DNA of 64,000 nt from Reticulitermes speratus (taxonomy: Eukaryota; Arthropoda; Insecta; Blattodea; Rhinotermitidae), in the NCBI GenBank assembly GCA_021186555.1, contig JAJKFL010000010.1, forward strand, positions 2,199,487-2,263,486, in the 5' to 3' direction. This document shows, one piece after another, positions 10,611 to 21,230 of the stretch (within the stretch, counting starts at the first letter, position 1; each line of letters begins with the position of its first letter). The translations under genes were made by a program, and so were the position numbers. The notes beneath the pieces are model-generated. The model saw only the letters and a program-made list of their open reading frames with translations. It did not search any database and had not been told where the DNA came from.

Positions 10611-11109
10611 GCGCTGCTAAGTAAATGTAACGTGGAGGTTGTAAGGTTGATTGGAAAGTTCAGGTCTCACCACACAAACATTCGCTCTGATTGGGATAAT
10701 TACGAGAAGTGTGACCGTCAGCATTTATGGAAGCCGAAAGTAATTGACACGGCTAGTTGGTACGTAGGTTTTGGACACTGTATCAACTTCGGTGGTTACG
10801 ATTTCTGGCCCTCTGCTTTTCACTTCTCGTATCGGAGTCGATCATTCTTAGGCCGAGGTGTTTCCCGATGTCTGCGACTGACCGACTACACCGGTTCGTG
10901 CAGGCGGTAGTCATTGTTACCGTCCAGATGTTTCATGCACTTATGCCAACTTTCTTACAGAACACCTACAAAATATTTTGTCTTGCTGACATCAAGCGGA
11001 GGAAGCACCGGGCCTTAGTCATCAGCTGTTACGTTTGTCAATGGAAGTCACACGGTCTGTCTTTCGGAACGCTGATTCTCGCCACGCCAACTGCGAATAT
11101 CCTTAATTG
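10611..11109. other. Unassigned sequence with a short shared block
   Basis: A block at about 10806-10838 (TCTGGCCCTC ... TCACTTCTCGTATCGGAGT) recurs at 13122-13155, so part of this stretch belongs to an unclassified dispersed repeat. Open frames of about 100-119 codons are unremarkable. Confidence 0.4.
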
Positions 11110-11360
11110 TTATTGACGACAGAGGAATCGGGGTTCGGTTTCCTGCAAGGGCAAACGATTTTTCTGTTCTCCAAAGCGTTCAGACCGGTTCTTGAGCGCC
11201 CCCAGCTTCGCGTTTATTGGGTACCTGGAACTTGCCTTTCGGGGAGCAAAGCGACCGGGCTGTAAAGGTATCAACGCACCCGCATCTAGTGCTGGTGTTA
11301 AGAATAAGTGGAGCTGTACTCCCACTCCTCCCTATCCCTGTATGACGTACACAGAGACAA
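11110..11360 (+). mobile_element. SINE A' copy
   Basis: Block order: GTTCAGACCGGTTCTTGAGC, CGCGTTTATTGGGTACC, GGGGAGCAAAGCGACCGGG, then GTTAAGAATAAGTGGAGCTG and a CCTCTCC-like end. The head is poorly preserved. Confidence 0.6.
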
Positions 11361-11398
11361 CTTTGTCTTACCTTGGCAATATTAGTCAGTTGCTCAGC

Positions 11399-11401
<3 letters not shown>

Positions 11402-11436
<35 letters not shown>
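11402..11436. repeat. (TA)n microsatellite
   Basis: Uninterrupted AT dinucleotide run directly upstream of the dispersed repeat that hosts the 55-bp array. The second copy of that repeat (52140) is also preceded by (TA)n. Confidence 0.95.
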
Positions 11437-11438
<2 letters not shown>

Positions 11439-12500
11439 ATTTATTACTGCAAGTGTGTTTATACCCGGTGGCAGTCGTACTACAATGACACACAACACAC
11501 AATAACGTACATCACAAACAATAACACACAACACTCAAAACAATACATAACACACAATAACATACATCACAAACAATAACACACAACACTCAAAACAATA
11601 CATAACACACAATAACATACATCACAAACAATAACACACAACACTCAAAACAATACATAACACACAATAACATACATCACAAACAATAACACACAACACT
11701 CAAAACAATACATAACACACAATAACATACATCACAAACAATAACACACAACACTCAAAACAATACATAACACACAATAACATACATCACAAACAATAAC
11801 ACACAACACTCAAAACAATACACAACACACAATAACATACATCACAAACAATAACACACAACACTCAAAACAATACATAACACACAATAACATACATCAC
11901 AAACAATAACACACAACACTCAAAACAATACATAACACACAATAACATACATCACAAACAATAACACACAACACTCAAAACAATACATAACACACAATAA
12001 CATACATCACAAACAATAACACACAACACTCAAAACAATACATAACACACAATAACATACATCACAAACAATAACACACAACACTCAAAACAATACATAA
12101 CACACAATAACATACATCACAAACAATAAACACACAACACTCAAAACAATACACAACACACAATAACATACATCACAAACAATAACACACAACACTCAAA
12201 ACAATACATAACACACAATAACATACATCACAAACAATAACACACAACACTCAAAACAATACACAACACAATAACATACATCACAAACAATAACACACAA
12301 CACTCAAAACAATACACAACACACAATAACATACATCACAAACAATAACACACAACACTCAAAACAATACACACACACAAACTTACGAAAACAATAAAAC
12401 ACACATACTACAAAAAGAAAGAGTAGCTAAGCCTAACAAACAAAAAATCCTAACGTAGATGAAACGGTTAAAAATAATTTGGTATACAAAGCAATGAGTC
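11437..12500 (+). mobile_element. Unclassified dispersed repeat, expanded copy
   Basis: Shares its left flank (TTATTACTGCAAGTGTGTTT and the following ~40 bp) and right flank (AACACACATACTACAAAAAG, then GAGTAGCTAAGCCTAACAAA) with 52140-52375. This copy contains a large 55-bp tandem array between those flanks. The other copy has about one unit. No coding capacity. Confidence 0.75.
11487..12380. repeat. 55-bp A/C-rich minisatellite, about 16 copies
   Basis: The unit contains ACACAACACTCAAAACAATA, then CATAACACACAATAACATAC and ATCACAAACAATAAC. Units are highly uniform, with variants CACAACAC versus CATAACAC and a one-base insertion near 12128. Strong strand asymmetry: the plus strand is almost free of G. 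Confidence 0.95.
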
Positions 12501-13728
12501 AACCATACTATACAAAAATAAAATTCCGTATCTTGAAGAAGTGATTACTTTTAGAAAAACGAAGTCTTCATGGCACTCCAGGCATTATCCTGGAGGAAAT
12601 GAGAAAAAACCATGATATAATCCGTGGGATCTACTGGGGGATCGAAGACCTGACGCGCTATGACATATCGCATTCTGACATATAAATGCCTCTTACTCGT
12701 GCTGAACAGTTACAGGCCCTGCAGGAGGCCCTCCTTACAATAGAGCACCGGAGTTTTGACGCAATGAAACCTTTACCAGTTGACTTTATTGTCGTTTCCT
12801 GATGTTTTATTGGCCACTTAAAGCTTACAACACGAATACTCAGTATTATACTTCCTAGCGTGTTCCAAGAAGTGTATTCATCGAGTCTTGAGGTACTGGA
12901 ACACCACACATGTGTTTCTTGCGAAGTCTCTTGCATATGTATGCAAATTTTTTGACCAGTATGTGTTAAATATTTGATTTAAAGCGTACGTATATAATAG
13001 TATGAACAGAACACCTACCGGGGTAAACGAAGCTGGAAGAATTGTAACTTTTGTATGGGAGGTGCCTCAGTGCATCGTGATGGAGAGATTAGCATTCTTG
13101 TTGCGCATGCGTGTTGCGCATTCTGGCCCTCAACTTATCACTTCTCGTATCGGAGTATGGCAATTCCAAATGAGATTTTTTCTTAACATTTCTTAGTTCA
13201 GAAATATGTATTAAATTGGTTACGGCTGCTTATTTCCACATTCTGATTGGTCATTCACATTTATCCACACTCTCACATTCTGTGTAGCCTAACTTCATAG
13301 TTAAATAAAAAAATTCTTTCGAGATATATGTCTGGCAGGATATGTTTCAGCTCAGTTGTCATTGTGTCGTGTTTGTTGGTATTACTGAGTCATTCGTCAC
13401 TAATTGTGGGATAATGTTTTAAAAATACCCTAAAACTGCTTCTTTTCTCGGTAATTTTGTGTTGAAGTTTGCTCTGTTGACCAGTAACTTTAGTAGGATT
13501 GATTTAATACAAATGCCCAGCTTAAAATGAAAGCCGCCCATAGAGTTTACAAATTATGTCATATTATAAAGAAAAAAAATACCAGTTTATTATTCCCTAG
13601 TGAAGGAGGTCTGTTTACAAGCGAATGCTGAGAAAGACGTGTGTTTATGTCGCTTTAGCATAAAGCAGGACAAATAACAAAATAAAGATACGTAATAAAG
13701 CCTCTGAAAGCGTGACAGAGTTAAAATA
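12501..13728. other. Unassigned sequence
   Basis: Contains the short block shared with 10806-10838 (at about 13122-13155). A 92-codon open frame at 12658-12936 minus is not recognisable. Confidence 0.35.
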
Positions 13729-13912
13729 CAGTCGAACCCGGTTATAACGACATCGTTTTATGCAACACCTCGTATATAACGTCAGACATTCTATGCTACC
13801 AATAATCCCCCGCTGTTAACAGTAACATTATACTCCTCGGTTATAACAACACTCGTTTATAACGACACAACATATTCAGGCTCTTTCATGACGTTATAAC
13901 AGAGCTCGACTG
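13729..13912. mobile_element. pogo/Tigger-like MITE, intact
   Basis: 184 bp with terminal inverted repeats: CAGTCGAACCCGGTTATAAC at the left and the complement of CGTTATAACAGAGCTCGACTG at the right. TA dinucleotides flank both sides. Internal repeats of the type TCGTTTATAACGACA. The TIR resembles pogo/Tigger ends (CAG plus an AT-rich core, TA target). There is no transposase. A second copy is split across 42949-44087. Confidence 0.85.
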
Positions 13913-14239
13913 TATTTGGTGAAAAGAATGACCAATCAGAACTGCAGTAACAAATGAATTAAGAACAGATTAAATCCAGGGAGGGTCTGTTACCATCAGT
14001 TAAAGAATCTTTTGTCTTCCCTTTCACTACATACAAATATATGGAGATATGGATTAAAATGTACAGAATTGTAATTTTTGCAAGTTTTGTATGGGTTTAA
14101 AACTTGGTGCCCCACCCTAAAAAAAACAAAAAAATGTTCTGACGCAAGAAGGAGGAAGTAACAGGAGACGGAGGAAATGACGTAATGAGGAACGTCATAA
14201 TTTGTACTGCACGACTAATATTACCCTGAACAAATCAAG

Positions 14240-14440
14240 GAGGTTGAGATGAGCAAAGCATATAGCACGCACGGAAGAGAAGCGACACTCATATAAAGTG
14301 TCGGTTGGTAGATATAAAAAAACAGTTTGCAAGACCCAGGAGTAGAATGGGGTATAATATTAAAGAGGATCTTAAATGGAATGCGATACTGGATTCATCC
14401 GGCACAGGGTAAGGACATTTAGCATGAAGTGACTAAACAA
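14240..14440 (+). pseudogene. LINE 3'-end coding relic (DRDRWR family), degenerate
   Basis: Translates in pieces as AKHIARTEEKRHSYKVSVGR, then after a frameshift RPRSRMGYNIKEDLK. This matches the tail order seen better at 20282-20625 (cleavage-domain-distal end of a non-LTR retrotransposon ORF2). Stops and frameshifts abolish coding. Confidence 0.5.
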
Positions 14441-14528
14441 ACAGACCGGGTCTGGTTAGTAGTCTAGTTGCCCATCTTCGAAAATGCTGGACGGATTTCA
14501 AGTAAATTTATTATTATTAATTTACATT

Positions 14529-14826
14529 GGGGGGGGGGGGGTCACGCGGTGGCGCAGTTGGTTGAGGCACTGCGCTACAAGCCAGAAGGTCGCGGGTTCG
14601 ATTCCCGATGGTGTCATTGACATAATCCTTCCGGCCGCACTGTGGCCCTGAGGTCGACTCAGCCTCTAACAGAAATGAGTATCACGACTAGTTCCTGGGG
14701 GTAAAGGCGACCGGTGCGTAGGGCTGGCAACCTTACCACCTTCATTTGCCGATTGTCTAGAAGTCTGAGAGCCTCAACGTCCTGGCACCCTCAGGGCCTG
14801 TCCAGGCCTGTAATGGGATTGTTAGC
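14529..14826 (+). mobile_element. SINE family B, full length
   Basis: The head is CACGCGGTGGCGCAGTTGG, with the B-box-like CGGGTTCGATTCCCGATGG. The body is ACTCAGCCTCTAACAGAAAT and TAAAGGCGACCGGTGCG. It ends near CCTGTAATGGGATTG and is preceded by a G run. A TG-rich microsatellite follows at 14835-14876. Confidence 0.85.
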
Positions 14827-14834
14827 TAATCTGG

Positions 14835-14876
14835 GTGTGTGTGAGTGTGTGAGTGTGTATGTGTGAGTGTGTGTGT
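14835..14876. repeat. TG-rich microsatellite
   Basis: Interrupted GTGTGTGAGTGTGTG-type run immediately after the SINE B tail. Confidence 0.85.
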
Positions 14877-15780
14877 CATTGAGTGTGATCAAGTGCAACA
14901 ATAACCCTGCACACCTGCAATGAGTAGGTGGAAGAGGTCAGACTAAGAGAGAAAAAAAAGAAAGATTTTAGTCTTTGGAATGATTCATCAGCAACCTCGC
15001 ACTCGCACCTGCAATATCTAACATTTCCCATCACGACCATTAAATTCGTAACGGGCACGTAACTGACATAACATTCATGCAGGCTGCTGTTACGCTATGA
15101 AACCAAGACAAAAAAAAAAAAACTTGAAATGACCCACCATTTCTCTAACGAAATCATTCCATGACCAAAGGGGATTTCACAGGCAAAGTACCATCTGCAT
15201 AGACCTCGCAGTAACGCAAAACATACAAATAACACAATCTGTATACATAACAAATCGAAACAAAACATCGGAATATTACTGACATGATTTAAAAACCAAA
15301 ACAGGAGTCTAAACATGCCTGCAGCTATTGCATTTGTACAGTAATTATGATGCAATTTCGCATGTAATTACTTCTGCTGCATGCAAACTGTGTTAAATAC
15401 GCACTAAAAGCTTTTTATTGCGACTAAAAGTTGTAATACTGCGAATCGGAATTTTTGCACGAAGACGGCCGGACGATACGGTTCGATATGTGAAATGATG
15501 GACTGAGCATGCGCGCTGTATCAAAGTTCGGTGCGCTCACTACAGGGCCGGAGAAAGTATGATCAGTCAGTAGAAGGCCTTTGATGTTCGTTTTAAATAA
15601 GATAATGCGACGATTACAGTGGTCAATATGTTGGTTATGTTGTCATTAAATGCACAACCGTAGGCTGTCTGTCGCACACATACATAGCTTTCCTTTGTAG
15701 CAAATATAACTTACCGTTAGACGTAGCCGTTCTCAAAACGGGCCGCTGTTACTTTGCGACAGAGCACAAAACTAACTAAC
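14877..15780. other. Unassigned sequence
   Basis: No repeat or coding feature recognised. A short A run at 15109-15120. Confidence 0.3.
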
Positions 15781-15906
15781 TCCATGGAGCAGAGTCCTTC
15801 TTGAGAAGCTAAAAGGTCCTCAGCTAGTCAAGAAATTCTCCGCGTTTTATGGAACCCGAAGGTTCATTACCGCACTCACAAGAGCCCGCCACCTGTCCCT
15901 ATCAGA
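15781..15906 (-). pseudogene. LINE 3' end (DRDRWR family)
   Basis: On the minus strand it encodes [18 protein letters not shown] followed by a stop, then the family 3' UTR ending CTTCTCAAGAAGGACTC and TGCTCCATGGAGTTAG. It is the 3'-most part of a 5'-truncated non-LTR retrotransposon. Near-identical 3' UTRs occur at 58045, 61007 and 61815. Confidence 0.75.
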
Positions 15907-15972
15907 GAACAAAACTACAAAATTAAAATACAGTGTCAAGCTATGCACATTTATTGCATGACTGACGGTACA

Positions 15973-16245
15973 GTGTTTACCCTATAACATGCCATGAAGG
16001 CCCAGACGGGGAGTAGAGGTATAGCTCTACTCTTTCTTTTACCCTCGTCATTAGATGCGGGTGGGTGGCCACGCCCCGGCCGCTTTGCCCCCCGCGAAAA
16101 AGACCCGGTACCCATTGTACTGGAGACTGGGTGGGTCCCAGGGCCGGTCTGGACGGGTGCGGAACATCTCGCCCCCACCGGGATTCGATCTCCGGACCGT
16201 CCAGCCCGTAGCGAGTATCTATACCGACTGAGCTATCGCGGCCCA
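15973..16245 (-). mobile_element. SINE family A, full length
   Basis: Minus-oriented. The head is at the right (GACTGAGCTATCGCGGCCC), with the B-box-like GGGATTCGATCTCCGGACC and the conserved body GGTACCCATTGTACTGGAG. The usual GGTAAAG tail has decayed to GTACAGTGTTTACCC. Confidence 0.85.
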
Positions 16246-16286
16246 TGGGAAACAGCCAACAAAGGAAAAAACAAAAATGTTATATA

Positions 16287-16389
16287 GGTAAAGGTAAATT
16301 TCACCCTAGAATAGGCCATGAAGGCTCAGAGGGGGGGTAGAGGTATATCTCTACTCTTTCTTTAACCTCGGCGCTAGAAGGGGGTGGGT
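16287..16389 (-). mobile_element. SINE family A, truncated
   Basis: Only the 3' third is present (GGTAAAGGTAAATTTCACCC through GGGGGTGGGTGGT). A SINE B then interrupts it, and the expected remainder does not continue beyond that insertion, so the copy was truncated independently. Confidence 0.75.
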
Positions 16390-16399
16390 GGTCTACACA

Positions 16400-16705
16400 T
16401 AAAGGTAAAGCAATCCCATTACAGGCCGAGACAGGCCCTGAGGGGTCCAGGAGGTTGAGGCTCCCAGATTTGTAGAAAATCGGCACATGAAGGTGGTAAG
16501 GTTGTCAGCCCTACGCACCGGCCGCCTTTACCCCCCAGGAAATATTCCTGGTACTCATTTCTGTTACAGGCTTAGTCGACCCCAGGGCCATAGTGCGACC
16601 GAAACGATTATGTGGAGGAATTCCAATGACATCATCGGGAATCGAACCCGCGACGTTCCGGTTTGTAGCGCAGTGCCTCAACCAACTACGCCACCGCGCG
16701 TCCCC
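16400..16705 (-). mobile_element. SINE family B, full length, inserted in SINE A
   Basis: Minus-oriented. Tail TAAAGGTAAAGCAATCCC at the left and head CAACTACGCCACCGCGCG at the right. The flanking duplication GGTCTACACA (16390-16399) / GGTCTACATA (16706-16715) shows one mismatch. Confidence 0.85.
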
Positions 16706-16864
16706 GGTCTACATATATGTGTACATATATATATGGGTGGTGTCATGTAATAACCAAGTACGCAGAAATGAATAGGAGAGACATGTATCAGGAATGAGAG
16801 TGATTTTGAATGACGCATTTCAGAGAAAATTATTTGGACAGACGTGCCTTGCCCAAAACCATAA

Positions 16865-17031
16865 ACGAATGGCATATCTGTGGAGGTTGTGGACTGGATT
16901 GGATTAAACTAGCTCACGAGCGGATACAACGACGTCCTCTACTGTACACACTAACAGAACCTCTGTTTCCCTAAATTGGCAGGAGAGTCAACCAGCTCAG
17001 CGACTATCAGCTTCGTAATAAAGCCTGCACG
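16865..17031 (+). pseudogene. Probable degenerate LINE 3' end (DRDRWR family)
   Basis: The frame reads GLDWIKLAHERIQRRPLLYT then LTEPLFP and a stop. It aligns position by position with the family ending [17 protein letters not shown]...LRVP. Downstream AGCTCAGCGACTATCAGCTTC parallels the family 3' UTR. Strong divergence limits confidence. Confidence 0.35.
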
Positions 17032-17626
17032 TTTGTGCTGGTTACTACACATGCAGGTAGATGGCGTGTAGAGCAGGAAGAGTTAAGATGGAGAATGGAC
17101 GTACAAGAAAACAGCGATGAGGAGAGAAAGTAAATGGAAACGTGGAGAGAATGACAGTGGAACAGAAAAGATGCGCGAACGTAAGTAATGTGATGGACAG
17201 AGACAGTAACACGTAGCACGAGACGTGCACGTGAACTGATACACATTTTTGTGTGTAAGGGGGGAAAACTGCAGCAATTATGCTGGAAAATTTTGGTGCC
17301 ACTGTAAAAAAATGTGTCGCCCGGACGACCAGGCGTCCAGGATGTGTGCACCTCTGACCTAACGAGCTATTGACACAGGTGAGCATACGTTCCGTATTAG
17401 GGTAACTACGTGCAGTGCAGTGGAAACTATAGGCTCTTCATTCCTGCAGAACAAACGAGGATATTCGTAAAAACAAAATTCACGACAGAGTAAAAGAATA
17501 ATGGTGGTAAGGACGAATGAATGGAAAGAAAGGAAAGGAAAAAAAATGAATAAAAAGGCAAAAAACGGGAACTCAAGAGAAACGAAAAGTACACAAAGAA
17601 AAGAAATTATCAAAAGAGCATAAACA
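17032..17626. other. Unassigned purine-rich sequence
   Basis: The plus strand is rich in A and G, particularly 17450-17620, so long minus-strand open frames appear with low-complexity translations (17007-17613). No gene is supported. Confidence 0.35.
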
Positions 17627-18120
17627 AGACAGGCAGTGCACTATAACGTAATATACAGGGGCGTTCGCGTAACCATTGTTGCCGTGGAAAAGCAATAAGT
17701 ATGACATATTCTGACTGTATGTCTGTAGCCTTAGTTATCCAGCATGCAAAGCGCATGCGCCGTATTATATTGTCATCTGTGGCTGTCTGGCTCTGCTATA
17801 TTTTCCGCATTATCTCATAAACGGCACGATTTTCGAACAAAAAGTTATTGAACACAAAATGTGTGTTTTGATTTTCTCTACAAAATTGGTCTGAAACATT
17901 TCTCATTCTAAGAAGAATTCAGCGAGATATCATAACGTACGTACGTCTTCGTGTGAAATATCCGTTATTCTTGTCAGATTTTAATCAAACTTGAATTTTC
18001 TCGACTCAAACATAAAATTTCATGAAAATCCGTCTCGTGGGAGCCGAGTTGTTCCAAGCGGACAGACGGACAGGCATGAAGAAGCTAATAGTCGCTTTTC
18101 GGAATCTTGCGAAAGCACCT
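17627..18120 (+). mobile_element. Dispersed ~0.5-kb TIR-like element, copy 2
   Basis: Collinear with 6235-6757, including CCATTGTTGCCGTGGAAAAG, GCGCATGCGCCGTATTATAT, TTTCATGAAAATCCGTC and AAGCTAATAGTCGCTTTTCG. The terminal motifs are AGGGGCGTTCGC and GCGAAAGCACCT. Both copies have independent indels, indicating age. Confidence 0.75.
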
Positions 18121-18837
18121 AAACACGAAAGGAACAAGACAGGAGCGCACCACGAGCTCGATGACCCCAACACATCCACCACGTTTCCTTAATTTCATAT
18201 GCAAATACAGCGGACTTACGAGGGCTGACACAATGGGGGTTTAAACTGCTTTAATTGGAACACACATGCCCACCCCATCAAACCCTCCTCGTTGTTCCTG
18301 CGGGTTTGGGAACGAACCAGATTCTGCCCTAGCACGAAGCGTTACAAAGATGGCACCACTGGTCCTTGTGGTTGAAGTGCAATCCTGGCTCCATCTTCAG
18401 GGTAGCTTTAAGACTGAGAGAGCAGATTCCACCAAATCATCAGGCAATCTGTATGAGACTGAACAACAGCACAGCCCAGAAAACAATGAATTTTTGTAGT
18501 CTACAAACGGAATGTAACGCGGGTCACATAGACAACCATCAAGATTCGACGCGGCCCGCAGGTTCCTCGACTCCTGTCACGGAAAAAGAAAGATGTCTCC
18601 TCCGTTACCTGTCAGAACCACTGCGTCATCACTTTGTTCTGGCTCCGAGGAAGCACTGGGTGGAGAAGCCTTCCGACAACCGTGAACATCCAATTAGGGA
18701 TGTCAGTGCGTATCACTTGCTGGTCCTACCCAAACAAGAATTCCTGACACATAAATTCATAAATGTTTCAATCTGTATAGTGTGTCCAGTGACAGATAAA
18801 CTTGTCACTGTGTCAGGAAGATATACAGGGTGATTGG
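18121..18837. other. Unassigned sequence with a 155-codon open frame
   Basis: The frame at 18366-18833 has no recognisable domain and no conserved motif. A TATACAGGGTGATT block near 18824 resembles a Tc1/mariner end without a partner. I treat the frame as fortuitous. Confidence 0.3.
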
Positions 18838-18990
18838 AGATAAAAAAAGTAATCTCATTACAGACGTGGACAGATCCTGAGGGCTCTAGAAGGTTGAGGC
18901 TCCCATATTTCAAGGCAATCGACACATGAAGGAGGTAAGGTTGTCAGCCCTACGCACCGGCCGCCTTCACCCTCCAAGGAAATAGTCTCT
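18838..18990 (-). mobile_element. SINE family B, 3' half only
   Basis: Minus-oriented tail (TAATCTCATTACAGACGTGG, GGTTGTCAGCCCTACGCACC, GGCCGCCTTCACCC). It stops at the GGAAATAG block, so the tRNA-like head is missing. Confidence 0.75.
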
Positions 18991-19241
18991 ATTTTTCGAT
19001 ACAGCTTTAACTGATTGGTTTTTATAACAGATGGAGTGTGTTTACTGCGCGGTACGGACTTAATCTTTAAATATAATTTAGGTTAAATTTAGTCTTTAAA
19101 TAGGTAAGAGTTGTACACTAGGCCATACGTTTTGTATGATCTCAGAAAAAGCAGAGATTATTTCTCTACACAGCATTAACTGTCTGGTTGGTCTTTGTAC
19201 CGGAGAAGGGTTTTAACCTTCAATAAATCAATCGACAAAAT

Positions 19242-19269
19242 TATATTATACCAATTTTGGTATAATATA
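19242..19269. repeat. Short perfect palindrome
   Basis: 13-bp arms (TATATTATACCAA and TTGGTATAATATA) separated by TT. AT-rich and able to form a hairpin. Function unknown. Confidence 0.85.
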
Positions 19270-19367
19270 GATTAGGGAGTTTCCTTATTTACTGTGTGTT
19301 TTGTTCGCTGATTTATTAAGGGCTGAATTATAAATTCACGGAAATATGGAATACTACAACGAGAAGG

Positions 19368-19674
19368 GGGGCACGCGGTTGTGCAGTTGGTTGAGGCACT
19401 GCGCTACAAGCCGGAACGTCGCGGGTTCGATTCCCGATGTTGTCACTGGAATTTTTCATTGACATAATTGTTTCGGTCTTACTATGGCCCTGGGGTCGAC
19501 TCAGCCTCTAACAGAAATGAGTACCAGGAATCTTTCCTGGGGGGTAAAGACGGCCGGTGCTAGGGCTGACAACCTTACCACCTTCATGTGCCGATTGTCT
19601 AGAAATCTGTGAGCCTCAACCTCCTGGAACCCTAAGGGCCTGTCAAGGCCTGTAATGGGATTGCTTTACCTTTT
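19368..19674 (+). mobile_element. SINE family B, full length
   Basis: The head GCACGCGGTTGTGCAGTTGG has one substitution in the family motif. The B-box-like GCGGGTTCGATTCCCGATG is intact. The flanking 13-bp duplication is TACAACGAGAAGG (19355-19367) / TACAAAGAGAAGG (19675-19687). It ends in GCTTTACCTTTT. Confidence 0.88.
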
Positions 19675-19687
19675 TACAAAGAGAAGG

Positions 19688-20281
19688 ATTTTGTTCTGCG
19701 CCAGGAAAGACCTAAATTTTTAAATATGTATATTTATTTCAGGTTTCAAAGAATTATGCAGTCAGTTCGTACACACTACTCTTTCTTTCATCAGAAGTTT
19801 CCTTAAGTTACTTTCTGTAACATGTTCCAGTCCGATGTATCGATTTACATAAAGGTAGATTCTTATCTCCACTCTCCAAAACTCCACTGTAACCTGAAGG
19901 CTGATACAGGCTCCGATATCAAGACTACATAAACTTTATCGCAGATTTTGAAATTATTCATTCCGTTCATTTTGCATAATATTCATTTATGAAATCAACA
20001 CAACGCACAAAACACATTAAATCTGGCGTATGAACTCCCTGAGAATCGTCAGACGTGCCGAAACGTGTAACAGTAGTGAAAGGCCATACTTCTAAGTGTG
20101 CCTGTAACTTGTGCATTGTGTTGGTTTCGTAAGTGCATATGTTCTGGAAATGTCATCAGACACATCGACCATTTTATAAAAGCTGAGACTTTACTGAACT
20201 TAGTAAAACGAACACTTCCTGTTTTATAAACACGCCTATGCGAATTCTGTTAGAAAAATTACATTACAAGAAGCTTCATGA
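19688..20281. other. Unassigned sequence with a decayed hammerhead-like block
   Basis: CCTGAGAATCGTCAGACG followed by TGCCGAAACGTGTAACAG (about 20036-20074) recalls the recurrent CTGAnGA...GAAAC motif with a damaged core. The rest is unassigned. Confidence 0.35.
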
Positions 20282-20625
20282 TAATATTACTCGGGTGATC
20301 AAATCACAGCGAGTGAGGTGTGCAGAGCATGTGGCACGTACGGGGTAGAAAAAAATGCGTACAAGATTTTGGTGAGGAAACTTGAAGGAAAAAGACCACT
20401 TAAAAAAACTTGGCGTAAATGGGAGGATAACATTACAGTAGCTATCAAACAACTATGATGGGAGGGTATTGAATGGATTAATCTGGCTCAGGATTGGGGC
20501 ATTTGGCGGTATCTTGTCAACACGGTAAGGAAACTTCGGGTTGCACAAAATGCGGGGAAAGTCTCGACTCGCTGAGGAACTGCTAGCTTGTCATGAAGGA
20601 CTCCGTTCCATGGAGTTAGTTACTT
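20282..20625 (+). pseudogene. LINE ORF 3' end (DRDRWR family)
   Basis: One frame reads IKSQRVRCAEHVARTG, stop, NAYKILVRKLEGKRPLKKTW, RKWEDNITVAIKQL, stop, then [20 protein letters not shown]. This is the familiar C-terminal end of an insect endonuclease/reverse-transcriptase non-LTR retrotransposon, preceding the family 3' UTR (TGAAGGACTCCGTTCCATGG at 20600). Two in-frame stops make it inactive. It is the longest copy of this tail in the window, and the reverse transcriptase domain itself is absent. Confidence 0.75.
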
Positions 20626-21028
20626 CAAGGTCGAGACATACAGTGTGCCGGTAGATGTGCCGCTGTGTGCACCAGCTCTATATGCCGATGAGTGCTGAGC
20701 CCAATACTCTACGCTGCTAATCACCTGCAGCTCTTAAATGCGATCTTCGCGTGCATTGTTTGACGTCTTTTTGTGGTGTTCGAGGAGTTAATTTCCTTCC
20801 GCATTACGCCGCAACAAGTGGGCTCACATACCGCTATGAGATGCGAGTGGCGTCAGCCTTTCCCAGTCTATTCCCGCCGTCACCGCAGACGGGCGACACC
20901 AAGCGAACAGTTCTTGATCTGAGGCCATCCTGTGCGAGACTCACGGCTCTAAAATTATTCATTTTTTGTTATATGATGAGGATGTTTCGACTTAGAGTCA
21001 CACAAGTGCAAGACCATCTGACATGGGT
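20626..21028. other. Unassigned sequence
   Basis: No feature recognised. Two open frames (20751-21098 plus and 20955-21197 minus) run into the SINE C and have no domains. Confidence 0.3.
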
Positions 21029-21230
21029 AATGGGCCGTGTCATGGCTCAGGCGGTTAGTCACCGGCCTCTCACTACGAAGGCTCGGGTTCAATCCTAGGT
21101 AGGATTTTTGGTGGACAAAGTGACACTGGGACAGCTTTTTCTCCCAGTACTTCAGTTTTCCCCAGTCAGCATCATTCCACCAATGCTCCATACTCATTCA
21201 TTCATCTACCACCGACGCTGTATAATGTTT
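21029..21230 (+). mobile_element. SINE family C, copy that seeds the 92-bp array
   Basis: The head is GTCATGGCTCAGGCGGTTAG with a mutated B box (GGGTTCAATCCTAGG). The body GTGGACAAAGTGACACTGGG passes directly into CTCCCAGTACTTCAGTTTTC, which is both SINE C sequence and the first unit of the following array. The usual 3' end of the SINE does not reappear cleanly after the array. Confidence 0.8.

Noticed and set aside
18366..18833. 155-codon frame as a host exon
   Set aside because: No recognisable domain, conserved motif or splice-site pattern could be tied to it.
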